A stretch of DNA of 64,000 nt, taken from NCBI RefSeq assembly GCF_004361855.1, contig NZ_SNWQ01000016.1, forward strand, positions 1 through 64,000, in the 5' to 3' direction. This document shows, piece after piece, positions 8,961-16,203 of the stretch. The translations under genes and the position numbers were made by a program. The notes beneath the pieces were generated by a model. The model was not told the DNA's origin and made no database searches. It saw only the letters and a program-made list of their open reading frames with translations. Numbering within the stretch: the stretch's first letter is position 1; each line of letters begins with the position of its first letter. Source of the DNA: Kribbella caucasensis (GTDB lineage: Bacteria; Actinomycetota; Actinomycetes; Propionibacteriales; Kribbellaceae).

Positions 8961-9938
8961 ATGCAGATCTCGGCCCCTAGTCGACTTGCTCGACAGACGA
9001 TGGCTCTCACCGTGGCGTTAACGCTGAGCGCCTCGGCGGGTATCGCCGCAGTGACGAACTCACAAACCGCCAGCGCGGCAGCCGCGGTCCCCAGCTACTC
9101 GGCGGGTATCGCGGGTGAGACCTGGACGATCGAGAACCCCGATGGCTGCAGTGCGACGATCGGCGAGGGCGGCAACCTCAGGGAGGGCGACGGCTTTTTT
9201 CAGGGCAAGTGTCAGGGAGCGGGGCAGGCACCCCAGATCACCGGGACGTCGGACGCGCGGGCGTTGACGTTCCGCACGGACAAGGACTTCAGGTACGAAG
9301 GCGCCATCGTTGAGGACCCCGCCAAGAACACCTGGAAGGACGCTGCTGGAAATACCCTTCGGGACCGCTCGGAGCTGGCGACGGGGTGGGACCTGCCGTT
9401 CCACACCGACGTGTGGGTCGGGTTCGACGTTCGCATCCCCGCGGGCGTCGATGACGTGACGGGCAGCGGGGCGTACGTGCTCCAGCTGTGGCAGTGCACC
9501 GCGAACCCGATCGGCGGCGTTCGCATCCAGTCAGGCGCTGGCAACGGACACAATGTCCAGTTCGTGCGCCGTGGCGAGGAGCCGGGCACGGACTACAACA
9601 CGGCGATGGCGACCAAAAGCGTCGGGACCAACGAGTGGCATTCCTTCGTCATCAAGTATCGCGTGGAGCCCTACCACGACGGCGCGCCGAAGGGGAGTAT
9701 CGCGGTGTACCACAGGAGAGTGGGAGCGACCACCGTCGAGGAGAAGCTCTTCGAGCAGGATGAGTACTTCGGCTACGCGACGCGTTCCAGGTGCGCTGAT
9801 GACTCCTTCAAGAACGAGTTCAGGATCAAGTTCGGCATGTACAAGGACTACCAGCCGGGCGCGACGTTCCGTTCCGACTTCCGGAACGTGAGGATCGGCG
9901 CCAGCAAGGCGGCGGTGCAGCCCTACAACCGCGGTTGA
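8961..9938 (+). CDS. Secreted polysaccharide lyase (heparin-lyase I-like jelly roll)
   Basis: A 325-residue secreted enzyme. A Sec signal peptide covers about residues 1-41 (RLARQTMALTVALTLSASAG, then ASA sites). The mature domain has the beta-jelly-roll lyase pattern: DRSEL at residues 135-139, QLWQ near 175, and KFGMYKDY near 290, comparable with the R-SE, QIH/QIWQ and YFKxGxY motifs of PL7, PL13 and PL20 lyases. The ATG at 8961 is preferred over a GTG at 8952 because AAGGAG lies 8 bases before it. It would depolymerise an extracellular uronan outside the cell and feed the ABC importer. The family is clear but the substrate is not. Confidence 0.8.
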   Translation: MQISAPSRLARQTMALTVALTLSASAGIAAVTNSQTASAAAAVPSYSAGIAGETWTIENPDGCSATIGEGGNLREGDGFFQGKCQGAGQAPQITGTSDARALTFRTDKDFRYEGAIVEDPAKNTWKDAAGNTLRDRSELATGWDLPFHTDVWVGFDVRIPAGVDDVTGSGAYVLQLWQCTANPIGGVRIQSGAGNGHNVQFVRRGEEPGTDYNTAMATKSVGTNEWHSFVIKYRVEPYHDGAPKGSIAVYHRRVGATTVEEKLFEQDEYFGYATRSRCADDSFKNEFRIKFGMYKDYQPGATFRSDFRNVRIGASKAAVQPYNRG

Positions 9939-10005
9939 CTCCCCCTGTTACGTCTTCGGTGATTAGTGGCGGCCCTTGGTGACGTTTCGGAGTTTGTGCG
10001 CGACG

Positions 10006-10048
10006 AAGACGGTCCCGACTCCAGCAGTCGAGACCGTCTTTCGTTGTT
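10006..10048 (+). terminator. Terminator hairpin of the polysaccharide operon
   Basis: AAGACGGTC (10006-10014) pairs perfectly with GACCGTCTT (10032-10040), and an inner GACT/AGTC pair extends the stem. TTTCGTTGTT follows. It lies about 70 bases after the last stop of the operon, so it is a good intrinsic terminator. Confidence 0.75.
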
Positions 10049-10097
10049 CAGCCTTCAGAGCTTTCGGGCAGGTCGGGCTGAACATCGATCACTCAAC

Positions 10098-10586
10098 TAC
10101 CAGCACCGATTCGGGCATAAAGCTGAAGCAGAGGAGACCGGGGACGTCCTCCACGAGCGTCTCGCAGCCCGAGGCCGGCTGGAGGCGGAGCGGTCGTCCC
10201 TCGACACCGAGATCGTGGAGCTGTCGCGCCGGCTCGACGAGGGCACGTCGATGTTCATCTCCGACCGGTCTTCGCAGCTCCAGCAAGAGGCTGCGGAGCA
10301 GGCAACACTCGAGGCCGACATTCGCCGGCTAACCGAGTACAGCGAGCTCGTCCACCGGTACCAGGCGAGTCTGTCGGACCGGGAGGCGCTTGAACGGCAC
10401 GCGGATGCCGTAGAGGAGCGGATCCGGGCGTACGGGATCAAGCGTGTCGATGCCGAGGGCAACGTACGCGCACTCGAGCAGCGCTGCTTGGAGTTTCTGC
10501 GAGCGCAACGCAGGTCAACTTCGCTGATTCTGTACTGGCAGGTGTGGTCGGACTGCCCGTCCTTCCCGCCGAGTTGGTCACGCTGA
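10098..10586 (+). pseudogene. Coiled-coil fragment of an ATPase-like protein
   Basis: The forward frame from about 10098 encodes a long charged coiled coil (LHERLAARGRLEAERSSLD, SSQLQQEAAEQATLEADIRR, RALEQRCLEFL). It resembles the central coiled coil of DUF2326/DUF3732-type AAA proteins, but the Walker motifs of such proteins are absent on both sides. The end (SLILYWQVWSDCP) no longer looks like the family and stops at 10584-10586. It lies next to a terminator and to other fragments, so it is probably a remnant of a lost gene. The assignment is tentative. Confidence 0.4.
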
Positions 10587-10726
10587 ACCGCCAGATTGTC
10601 CTCGCTGGGCTTCGGCCGTAGACGCCGGTGTACACACGTGGCGGCCCGCAGACTATCCTCCGCCTCCGTCGTGGGGTTTGACCGCTGAGACAAACTGTCA
10701 GTCAAGGTTGCTATGGGCAAGTGCCT

Positions 10727-10804
10727 GCTCCGTCACAGCTCCGTGAGGCAATGAGAAACGACGATCACGGCCGAGCAACACTGGGATACAAACGCGCAGG
10801 TCAG
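10727..10804. repeat. 78-bp dispersed repeat, copy 1
   Basis: The block runs from GCTCCGTCAC to CGCAGGTCAG. Copies at 31940-32017 and 51533-51610 have exactly the same length with no gaps. The left end contains two CTCCGT boxes 11 bases apart (GCTCCGTCACAGCTCCGTGA). The middle is variable and the right end (CGCAGGTCAG) is conserved. Copies 2 and 3 sit upstream of DinB-like genes. Copy 1 has no such gene next to it. An acyl-CoA dehydrogenase 3' end follows copies 1 and 2. Confidence 0.75.
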
Positions 10805-10848
10805 ACCCCGATTCGTCCCCTTGGACGCGAACTGTCCGCGGGGCTGGA

Positions 10849-10933
10849 AAAGATCTACACCATCTTCGAAGGCACCAGCGAGATCCAGCGCCTAGTAATC
10901 TCCCGAGCGATCTCCGGCATGCGCATCCGCTGA
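10849..10933 (+). pseudogene. Orphan acyl-CoA dehydrogenase C-terminus, copy 1
   Basis: The last 28 codons before the TGA at 10931-10933 read KIYTIFEGTSEIQRL then VISRAISGMRIR, the C-terminal helix of acyl-CoA dehydrogenases. The upstream catalytic domains are absent. The same peptide is encoded at 32066-32146 with only synonymous changes. Confidence 0.75.
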
Positions 10934-11061
10934 CGTTCCAGCTCAGCGAGCAACGGGCGACTGGTCGGAGCTCGTCTCCGCGTGGGGCCGATTGCCTGCG
11001 GTGAAGGTGGTCGCGCAGTGCTGAGACGCTGTGGCGCCTTGGCGTTGACAGGCGAGGGTGA

Positions 11062-11077
11062 CTCAATGATCATTGAG
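11062..11077. promoter_or_regulatory. ArsR-type operator, perfect 16-bp palindrome
   Basis: CTCAATGATCATTGAG is a perfect palindrome. A TTGACA -35 box lies at 11045-11050, so the palindrome covers the expected -10 region. A regulator bound here would block the arsenic operon. Transcription would start near 11081, which suggests a leaderless mRNA. Confidence 0.7.
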
Positions 11078-11080
11078 GCA

Positions 11081-11785
11081 ATGAACGTTGAGCGGAAGTC
11101 TTTGGTGGCGCGGGCGCGGGTGCACGCGGCGCTCGGAGATCCCGCGCGGCTGGCCATCGTGGATGCGCTTGCGGTGGGGGACGCGGCGCCGGGGGAGTTG
11201 GGGGCGGTGTTGGAGATGCCGACCAACTTGGTGGCGCATCACCTGAAGGTTCTGCAGGACGCTGGGCTGGTGGTGCGGGGGAGGTCTGAAGGCGATCATC
11301 GTCGGACGTACGTACGCCTGGTGCCGGAAACGCTCGCGATGGTCGCGAGTCCTTCGTTGAGTGACGTGCGGCGGGTGGTGTTCGTCTGTACGCAGAACTC
11401 GGCTCGGTCGCAGTTGGCGGCAGGGATTTGGGCGCTGCGTAGTCATGTGCCGGTGACGTCGGCGGGGACTCGACCGGCGGAGCGGGTGCATCCTCGGGCG
11501 GTCAAGGTGGCGCGACGACATGGGCTCGATCCCGACACGTGGCGGACAGCTCAGGTGGACAACGTCGTGAAGGCTGACGATCTGGTCATCGCGGTGTGCG
11601 ACATCGCCTATGAGCATCTGCCGGCCGAGGCTCGGCCGCGGGTGCACTGGTCGGTGCCGGACCCTGCGCCTGCCGACACGGATGCGGCCTTCGAGGCTGC
11701 CTACAGCGAGATCGCCGGCCGCATCGATCGGCTGGTGCCATTGGTTTCGCCCACCGAGGCGAACCGTTCGAGGAGCGGAACATGA
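11081..11785 (+). CDS. ArsR repressor fused to a low-molecular-weight phosphatase/arsenate reductase domain
   Basis: A 234-residue fusion. Residues 5-85 form an ArsR winged helix (ALGDPARLAIVDAL, NLVAHHLKVLQDAGLVVRG). Residues 95-225 form a low-molecular-weight tyrosine-phosphatase-type domain whose CX5R loop is CTQNSAR (Cys103-Arg109). Such domains reduce arsenate or sense it. An in-frame ATG at 11066 lies inside the operator palindrome, so the ATG at 11081, 7 bases after the likely -10, is preferred as a leaderless start. It is the first gene of a four-gene ars operon and its stop overlaps the next start (ATGA). It probably autoregulates the operon. Confidence 0.85.
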   Translation: MNVERKSLVARARVHAALGDPARLAIVDALAVGDAAPGELGAVLEMPTNLVAHHLKVLQDAGLVVRGRSEGDHRRTYVRLVPETLAMVASPSLSDVRRVVFVCTQNSARSQLAAGIWALRSHVPVTSAGTRPAERVHPRAVKVARRHGLDPDTWRTAQVDNVVKADDLVIAVCDIAYEHLPAEARPRVHWSVPDPAPADTDAAFEAAYSEIAGRIDRLVPLVSPTEANRSRSGT

Positions 11786-12450
11786 CCGAAGTCACTGGGT
11801 ACAAGCGGGAAGACCTGTCCATCGACCAGCAGCTCGCGTTGCGTACGGCGGCATCCCGGCTGGGCGAGCAGTTCGCCGAGATCTACGGACCGGAGACCAT
11901 CGAGCGTTTCCTGCACTCGAGCTACGACCAGTTCGCGACGGGCAGTACGGTCCCGAACTTCCTGCCCCTGCTGGCCGAGCGGTTTGCCCGGCAGCGGCTG
12001 ACTGCGCTCGCTCGGGTGGAAGGGCATCACGACGACGGTCGTCCGGTGGTGCTGTTCCTGTGTGTTCACAACGCGGGACGGTCGCAGATGGCTCTCGGGT
12101 TCTTCGAGCACCTTGTCGGCGATCGCGCGATCGGATGGTCAGGTGGCTCGGAGCCGGGCGTCGAGGTGAATGAGTCCGCGGTAGCGTCGATGGCCGAGCG
12201 CGGGATCGACATCTCCACCGAGTACCCGAAGCCGTGGACCGACGAGGTCGTCCGCGCGGCGGATGTGGTGATCACTATGGGCTGCGGTGATGCTTGCCCG
12301 ATTTTCCCGGGCAAGCGGTACGAGGACTGGGTCCTCGACGACCCTGCCGGGCTCGACGTCGCCGACATCCGTCCGATCCGCGACGAGATCGAGCGGCGGG
12401 TCCGCCAGTTGCTCGACGAGCTCGAGGTACCTGCTGTGAGCGGCCGGTGA
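11782..12450 (+). CDS. arsC: Arsenate reductase (mycothiol-type) with N-terminal helical domain
   Basis: A 222-residue protein. Residues 1-75 form a three-helix bundle (LRTAASRLGEQFAEIYGPET, FLPLLAERFARQRLTAL) often found before actinobacterial arsenate reductases. Residues 85-215 form the phosphatase-like reductase with CVHNAGR (Cys94-Arg100) and the second motif MGCGDACPIFPGKRYEDW. In actinobacteria such enzymes join arsenate to mycothiol and reduce it to arsenite with mycoredoxin. Translation is coupled by ATGA to the regulator fusion and by GTGA to the channel gene that follows. Confidence 0.88.
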   Translation: MTEVTGYKREDLSIDQQLALRTAASRLGEQFAEIYGPETIERFLHSSYDQFATGSTVPNFLPLLAERFARQRLTALARVEGHHDDGRPVVLFLCVHNAGRSQMALGFFEHLVGDRAIGWSGGSEPGVEVNESAVASMAERGIDISTEYPKPWTDEVVRAADVVITMGCGDACPIFPGKRYEDWVLDDPAGLDVADIRPIRDEIERRVRQLLDELEVPAVSGR

Positions 12451-13196
12451 GCGCGACTCCATTGTGGCGACGGGCCGTTGCCGAGGGCATCGGAACTGGG
12501 CTGCTGGTCACCGTCGTCGTCGGATCGGGGATCGCCGCGTCGAAGCTGTCGCCGAACGACGTCGGGCTGCAACTGCTGGAGAACGCATTCGCCACCGCGC
12601 TAGGTCTCGCCGTACTGATCCTCATGATCGGCCCGGTGTCCGGTGCGCACTTCAATCCGGTGGTGTCGGTGGTCGACTGGTGGATCGGCCGGAGCAGTGG
12701 CGCCGGGCTGACGCCGCGTGACCTCGGGGCCTACATTCCCGCGCAGGTCATCGGTGCGGTCCTCGGCGCCGTACTGGCGAACCTCATGTACGACGAAGCC
12801 GCGGTGTCCTGGTCGACGACAGAACGCAGCGCCGGGCATCTGTGGCTCGGCGAGATCGTCGCGACGGCTGGGCTGATCGTGCTGATCTTCGCCCTTGCGT
12901 CATCCGGGCGGGCCGCGCTCGCACCGGCCGCGGTGGGCGCCTACATCGGGTCGGCGTACTGGTTCACGTCGTCGACCTCGTTCGCCAACCCGGCGGTCAC
13001 GATCGGGCGGGCCTTCAGTGACACCTTCGCCGGGATCGCGCCGGGTTCGCTGCCAGGCTTCGTGATCGCGCAGCTCATCGGCGCTGCCGTTGGTGTCGGA
13101 CTGCTGAGACTTCTCTACCCCACGGCCGGACGAGCGGCCGATGATGTCGTCACGCCACACACCAAAACCCCTGCGAATACTGGAGCATCCACGTGA
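12447..13196 (+). CDS. MIP-family aquaglyceroporin, probable arsenite channel
   Basis: A 249-residue membrane channel with six predicted helices. The first half-helix motif is NPV (HFNPVVSVVDWW) and the second is NPA (SFANPAVTIGRAF). The GTG start overlaps the reductase stop and its own stop overlaps the next reductase start. In Sinorhizobium AqpS, a channel in an ars operon lets arsenite made by ArsC leave the cell down its gradient. The same job is inferred here, especially because no intact ArsB or Acr3 pump is visible in the window. The NPV variant in the first motif is a small departure from the family. Confidence 0.85.
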   Translation: MSATPLWRRAVAEGIGTGLLVTVVVGSGIAASKLSPNDVGLQLLENAFATALGLAVLILMIGPVSGAHFNPVVSVVDWWIGRSSGAGLTPRDLGAYIPAQVIGAVLGAVLANLMYDEAAVSWSTTERSAGHLWLGEIVATAGLIVLIFALASSGRAALAPAAVGAYIGSAYWFTSSTSFANPAVTIGRAFSDTFAGIAPGSLPGFVIAQLIGAAVGVGLLRLLYPTAGRAADDVVTPHTKTPANTGAST

Positions 13197-13594
13197 GCAA
13201 GCCAAGCGTTCTCTTCGTCTGTGTCCACAACGCCGGCCGGTCCCAGATGGCAGCCGGCTGGCTGAGGCACCTGGCGGGCGACACGGTCGAGGTGCGGTCG
13301 GCCGGATCGGCGCCGCGCGATCAGATCAACCCGATCGCGGTCGAGGCGATGCGTGAGGTCGGCATCGACATCACCGGCGCCATCCCGCAGCGCCTGGAGA
13401 CCGAGGCCGTCCGCGAGAGCGACGTCATCGTCACCATGGGCTGTGGCGACGCCTGCCCCATCTTCCCTGGCAAGCGTTACGAGGACTGGGAACTCACCGA
13501 CCCGGCCGGTCAGCCGATCGAGGTCGTCCGCCAGGTGCGCGACGAGATCCGCGGTCGGGTGGAGAAGCTCGTCGGCGAACTGCAGGCCGCTTGA
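13193..13594 (+). CDS. arsC: Arsenate reductase, single-domain ArsC
   Basis: A 133-residue low-molecular-weight-phosphatase-type arsenate reductase with CVHNAGR at residues 10-16 and MGCGDACPIFPGKRYEDW as the second conserved block, the latter nearly identical to the reductase at 11782. The GTG start lies in a GTGA overlap with the channel gene, so it is the last gene of the operon. It lacks the N-terminal helical domain of its neighbours. It would reduce arsenate in the cytoplasm using mycothiol. A regulatory site for the next gene follows within 40 bases. Confidence 0.9.
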   Translation: MSKPSVLFVCVHNAGRSQMAAGWLRHLAGDTVEVRSAGSAPRDQINPIAVEAMREVGIDITGAIPQRLETEAVRESDVIVTMGCGDACPIFPGKRYEDWELTDPAGQPIEVVRQVRDEIRGRVEKLVGELQAA

Positions 13595-13625
13595 AGCCGG
13601 GAGGGGCCGGCACATTGACCGGTAT

Positions 13626-13640
13626 ATAGACGACTGTGAA
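13626..13640 (+). promoter_or_regulatory. Candidate ArsR operator before the second ArsR-ArsC fusion
   Basis: ATAGACGACTGTGAA fits the motif TAGAC-N4-GTC that is also seen before arsR at 16080 and in the pstS-phoX spacer, with one mismatch (GTG for GTC). It lies 10 bases before the ATG at 13650. A TTGACC -35-like box is at 13615-13620. Confidence 0.45.
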
Positions 13641-13649
13641 CATAGACCC

Positions 13650-14633
13650 ATGTCGAATCCGTCGGGTCGACAGTCGGTGATCGTGCCGCTGTCGCGGGAG
13701 GACGCGGAGCGGCGCGCGGCCCAGCTGGGCGTCGTCGCGGATCCGACGCGACTGCGCCTGATGAGTCTCGTACTGACCCACCCGGCGGGGGAGGCGAGCA
13801 TGGGTCAACTCGCCGCCGAATTCGATCAGTCGCATACGACGATCAGCCATCACCTTCGGTTGCTCTGCGATGCGGATCTGCTGACGAGAGAGCGACGGCA
13901 GTCGTTCAGCTATTACCGGCCGACACATCATGCGGTCGCGCAGCTGGCGACCTTGCTCGGGGTGGAGGTGCCCGAGCAAGGCGCGGCTCGCGAGTCCGGG
14001 TTCGATCTGAGCGCGGCCGTTCTCGATCGTCAGCTCGAGCACATCGCAGAGCAGTTGGCGACCCGCTTTACTGGTGTCTTCTCGCCGGAGACGGTACGGC
14101 GGTACGTCGGTGAGAGCTACGACATGCTGGCTGCCCGGTCCCGCGTGCGCAGGTTTCTGCCGTCCCTGACTGCGAACTTCGCAGCGGAGCGGCTCACTGC
14201 CTTGGCGAAGGCACAGGGTAAGACGCGGGGATCCGTACCCGAGGTGCTCTTCGTCTGCGTACGTAACGCCGGAAGGTCACAGATGGCCGCCGGCATCCTG
14301 AGTCAGCTGGCCGGCGACCGTGTCCTGGTGAGATCGGCGGGGTCGTTGCCGGTGGCACTCGTCGACGCCAACGTGGTGACGGCCATGGACGAGGTCGGCG
14401 TCTATCTCGGCGGTGCGTACCCGAAACCGTTGTCCGACGAGATCGTCCGGGCCGCCGACGTCGTCGTCACGATGGGATGCGGCGACGCGTGCCCGGTGTA
14501 TCCCGGCAAGCGGTACCTCGACTGGCCGATCGATGATCCCGAAGGGCGGCCGCTCCCGACGGTACGGCGGATCCGCGACGAGATCCACCAGCAGGTTAGA
14601 GACCTCGTCGCAGAACTGTTCGCTAATCCCTGA
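13650..14633 (+). CDS. ArsR - helical domain - ArsC three-part fusion
   Basis: A 327-residue fusion. Residues 20-100 form an ArsR winged helix (LGVVADPTRLRLMSLVL, QSHTTISHHLRLLCDADLLT). Residues 120-190 repeat the three-helix bundle of the reductase at 11782 (LDRQLEHIAEQLATRFTGVF). Residues 195-325 form an arsenate reductase with CVRNAGR (Cys203-Arg209) and MGCGDACPVYPGKRYLDW. It therefore joins sensor and enzyme in one chain. It has its own promoter region after the first ars operon and ends directly against the convergent flavoprotein gene. Whether the reductase part is active or senses arsenate is open. Confidence 0.85.
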   Translation: MSNPSGRQSVIVPLSREDAERRAAQLGVVADPTRLRLMSLVLTHPAGEASMGQLAAEFDQSHTTISHHLRLLCDADLLTRERRQSFSYYRPTHHAVAQLATLLGVEVPEQGAARESGFDLSAAVLDRQLEHIAEQLATRFTGVFSPETVRRYVGESYDMLAARSRVRRFLPSLTANFAAERLTALAKAQGKTRGSVPEVLFVCVRNAGRSQMAAGILSQLAGDRVLVRSAGSLPVALVDANVVTAMDEVGVYLGGAYPKPLSDEIVRAADVVVTMGCGDACPVYPGKRYLDWPIDDPEGRPLPTVRRIRDEIHQQVRDLVAELFANP

Positions 14634-15695
14634 TCAGAGGATGGCGACGAGGTCACGGGCGGTGCGACCGGCACCGATGAGGGTTGCCGAGGCCGGTCCA
14701 GTCCAGTCGCCGTAGCCGATCAGGTGCAGGCGTGATTCCTTGATCGCCCGAGTGCCGTCCGTCGGGATGAGGCCGTCTGGCCCACGCAGACCGAGCTCTG
14801 TCAGGTGGCCGAGTGCCGGTCGGAAGCCGGTGCACCAGATGATCGTGTCGTACGACGACGCGGTTCCGTCGCGCCAACGGACGCCGTGATCGACCAGGCG
14901 GGCAAAGGAGTCACGAGCGTGCAGTACGTCGCGGTCGCGGGCCTCCCGAACGCTTTCGACCATCACGATGTCACCGAGACCGGAGACGCCACCCGCGTCG
15001 CGTTCGCCGAACTGTCGTGCTCGGTGCCTCTTGGTGGCGATCTCGAACAGCGCCCGGCCGTCGACGTCGTCGGGGAGGAAACGAGGCGGTCGGAGTGTCG
15101 CCCACGTCGTCTCGGCGACCAGCGAGACCTCGGCCAGGATCTGAGCGGCCGAGTTCCCGCCGCCGACGATCAGAACGCGCTGATCGATGAAGTCGGATGC
15201 GCGCCGGTAGTGAGCGGTGTGCAGTTGCCGACCGGCGAATGATCCCGGGTACGTCGGGACGAACGGCCTGGACCACGTTCCCGTCGCCGAAACCACCTGC
15301 TCGGCCAGCCAGTCGCCGTCGTCGGTGTGGACGACGAGGTGCTCATCCTCGCCGCGACTCACTGAGCCAACCGAGACAGAGCGTCGTACGTCGAGCTCAT
15401 AACGCTTCTCGTACTGCGTCAGGTAATCGACTACGTGGCCCGCCAATGGGTACCCGGTGTCGCCAGTCCAGGGCGGCATCATCCAGCCGGGCAGGGAGGA
15501 GTACTGGGTGGGGGAGAAGGTCCGCAGTGTCGGCCACATCTGCGCCCAAGCACCGCCCGGCTGTGCCGCGGCGTCGAGGATGACGAAGTCCTCGCCGGGG
15601 ATCAGGCCGGAGCGGCGCAGATAGAAGCCTGTGGCCAGGCCGGCCTGGCCACCACCGATGACCACGACGCGGACCTCGCGCGGTGATGTCGTCAC
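14634..15695 (-). CDS. arsO: ArsO-like flavin monooxygenase/NAD(P)-binding oxidoreductase
   Basis: A 353-residue FAD/NAD(P)H protein of the arsenic-linked ArsO group. The FAD dinucleotide motif VVIGGGQAGLATGFYLRRSG is near residue 10 and a second GGGNSAAQ for NADPH is near residue 173. The ATGTWSRPFVPTYPG and WCTGFRPALGHL segments match ArsO-type monooxygenases. It is read with the arsR gene upstream (25-base gap) as a two-gene reverse operon. The precise arsenic substrate of ArsO is not established in general. The stop abuts the convergent fusion gene with no spacer. Confidence 0.8.
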   Translation of the reverse strand: MTTSPREVRVVVIGGGQAGLATGFYLRRSGLIPGEDFVILDAAAQPGGAWAQMWPTLRTFSPTQYSSLPGWMMPPWTGDTGYPLAGHVVDYLTQYEKRYELDVRRSVSVGSVSRGEDEHLVVHTDDGDWLAEQVVSATGTWSRPFVPTYPGSFAGRQLHTAHYRRASDFIDQRVLIVGGGNSAAQILAEVSLVAETTWATLRPPRFLPDDVDGRALFEIATKRHRARQFGERDAGGVSGLGDIVMVESVREARDRDVLHARDSFARLVDHGVRWRDGTASSYDTIIWCTGFRPALGHLTELGLRGPDGLIPTDGTRAIKESRLHLIGYGDWTGPASATLIGAGRTARDLVAIL

Positions 15696-15720
15696 GTCAG
15701 CGGGTCTTGAAGCACTGGAA

Positions 15721-16080
15721 TCAGACCGCGGCCGGCGTCGGGACCGACAGCAAGGTCGACAGCCAGGTCAGGCGCTCGGGCAGGGGCCAGTAGTAGACCC
15801 AGGTGCCGCGGCGCTCGCAGTCGACCAGGCCGGACTCGCGGAGAACCTTCAAGTGGTGCGAGATCGTCGGGCCAGAGACGTCGAACTGCGGGGTGATGTC
15901 GCAGACGCACATCTCCCCGCCAGCCGAGGCGATGATCGACATCAGCCGCAGCCGGATCGGGTCGGAGAGTGCTTTGAACACCGCCGCACCCTCAGCCGCT
16001 CCGGCGCTGTCGAGGGCGGCATCCATGATCGGCGTGCAGCAGCCGCCGATGGGCTGGATGACGACGTCCTGTTTTGACAT
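15721..16080 (-). CDS. arsR: ArsR-family arsenite-responsive repressor
   Basis: A 119-residue winged-helix repressor with ALSDPIRLRLMSIIASAG, the metal-binding helix segment MCVCDI (Cys-Val-Cys, the classical ELCVCDL arsenite site) and TISHHLKVLRESGLV as recognition helix. An extra Cys pair (GGCCTP) is near residue 14. The ATG sits within one of two direct-repeat operator motifs, so the message is probably short-leadered or leaderless. It is cotranscribed with arsO and divergent from the flavoprotein at 16200. It should release DNA when arsenite binds the cysteines. Confidence 0.9.
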   Translation of the reverse strand: MSKQDVVIQPIGGCCTPIMDAALDSAGAAEGAAVFKALSDPIRLRLMSIIASAGGEMCVCDITPQFDVSGPTISHHLKVLRESGLVDCERRGTWVYYWPLPERLTWLSTLLSVPTPAAV

Positions 16081-16104
16081 GCGTCTATCTTGACTTATGT
16101 CTAA
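16073..16104 (-). promoter_or_regulatory. Tandem ArsR operator motifs at the arsR start
   Basis: On the reverse strand two units of the form TAGAC-N4-GTCAA lie 17 bases apart: TTAGACATAAGTCAA (16090-16104) and ATAGACGCATGTCAAA (16073-16088). The second covers the arsR ATG. The same pattern occurs at 13626 and 26208. Confidence 0.6.
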
Positions 16105-16134
16105 TCAAGAGGCAAGGTGAACGTCGTTGATTAG
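16101..16134. promoter_or_regulatory. Perfect 8-bp inverted repeat in the divergent arsR/flavoprotein promoter
   Basis: CTAATCAA (16101-16108) pairs exactly with TTGATTAG (16127-16134), with an 18-base spacer. It lies between the two divergent arsenic transcripts and directly before a short ATG frame, so it is probably a regulator-binding site for the rightward transcript. Confidence 0.5.
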
Positions 16135-16203
16135 ATGACCATCAACTCAGCCGCCGGCCAGGCCGCCGACGAGCTGCTCGCAGAGTTTGGAGACAAGCAA
16201 TGA
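16135..16203 (+). CDS. Possible 22-residue ORF coupled to the flavoprotein
   Basis: A short frame (MTINSAAGQAADELLAEFGD, then KQ) starts right after the inverted repeat and its TGA overlaps the ATG of the flavoprotein (ATGA). The GGAGA ribosome site of the next gene lies inside it. It may be a coupling leader or the shortened end of a lost gene. No homologue is recognised. Confidence 0.3.
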   Translation: MTINSAAGQAADELLAEFGDKQ

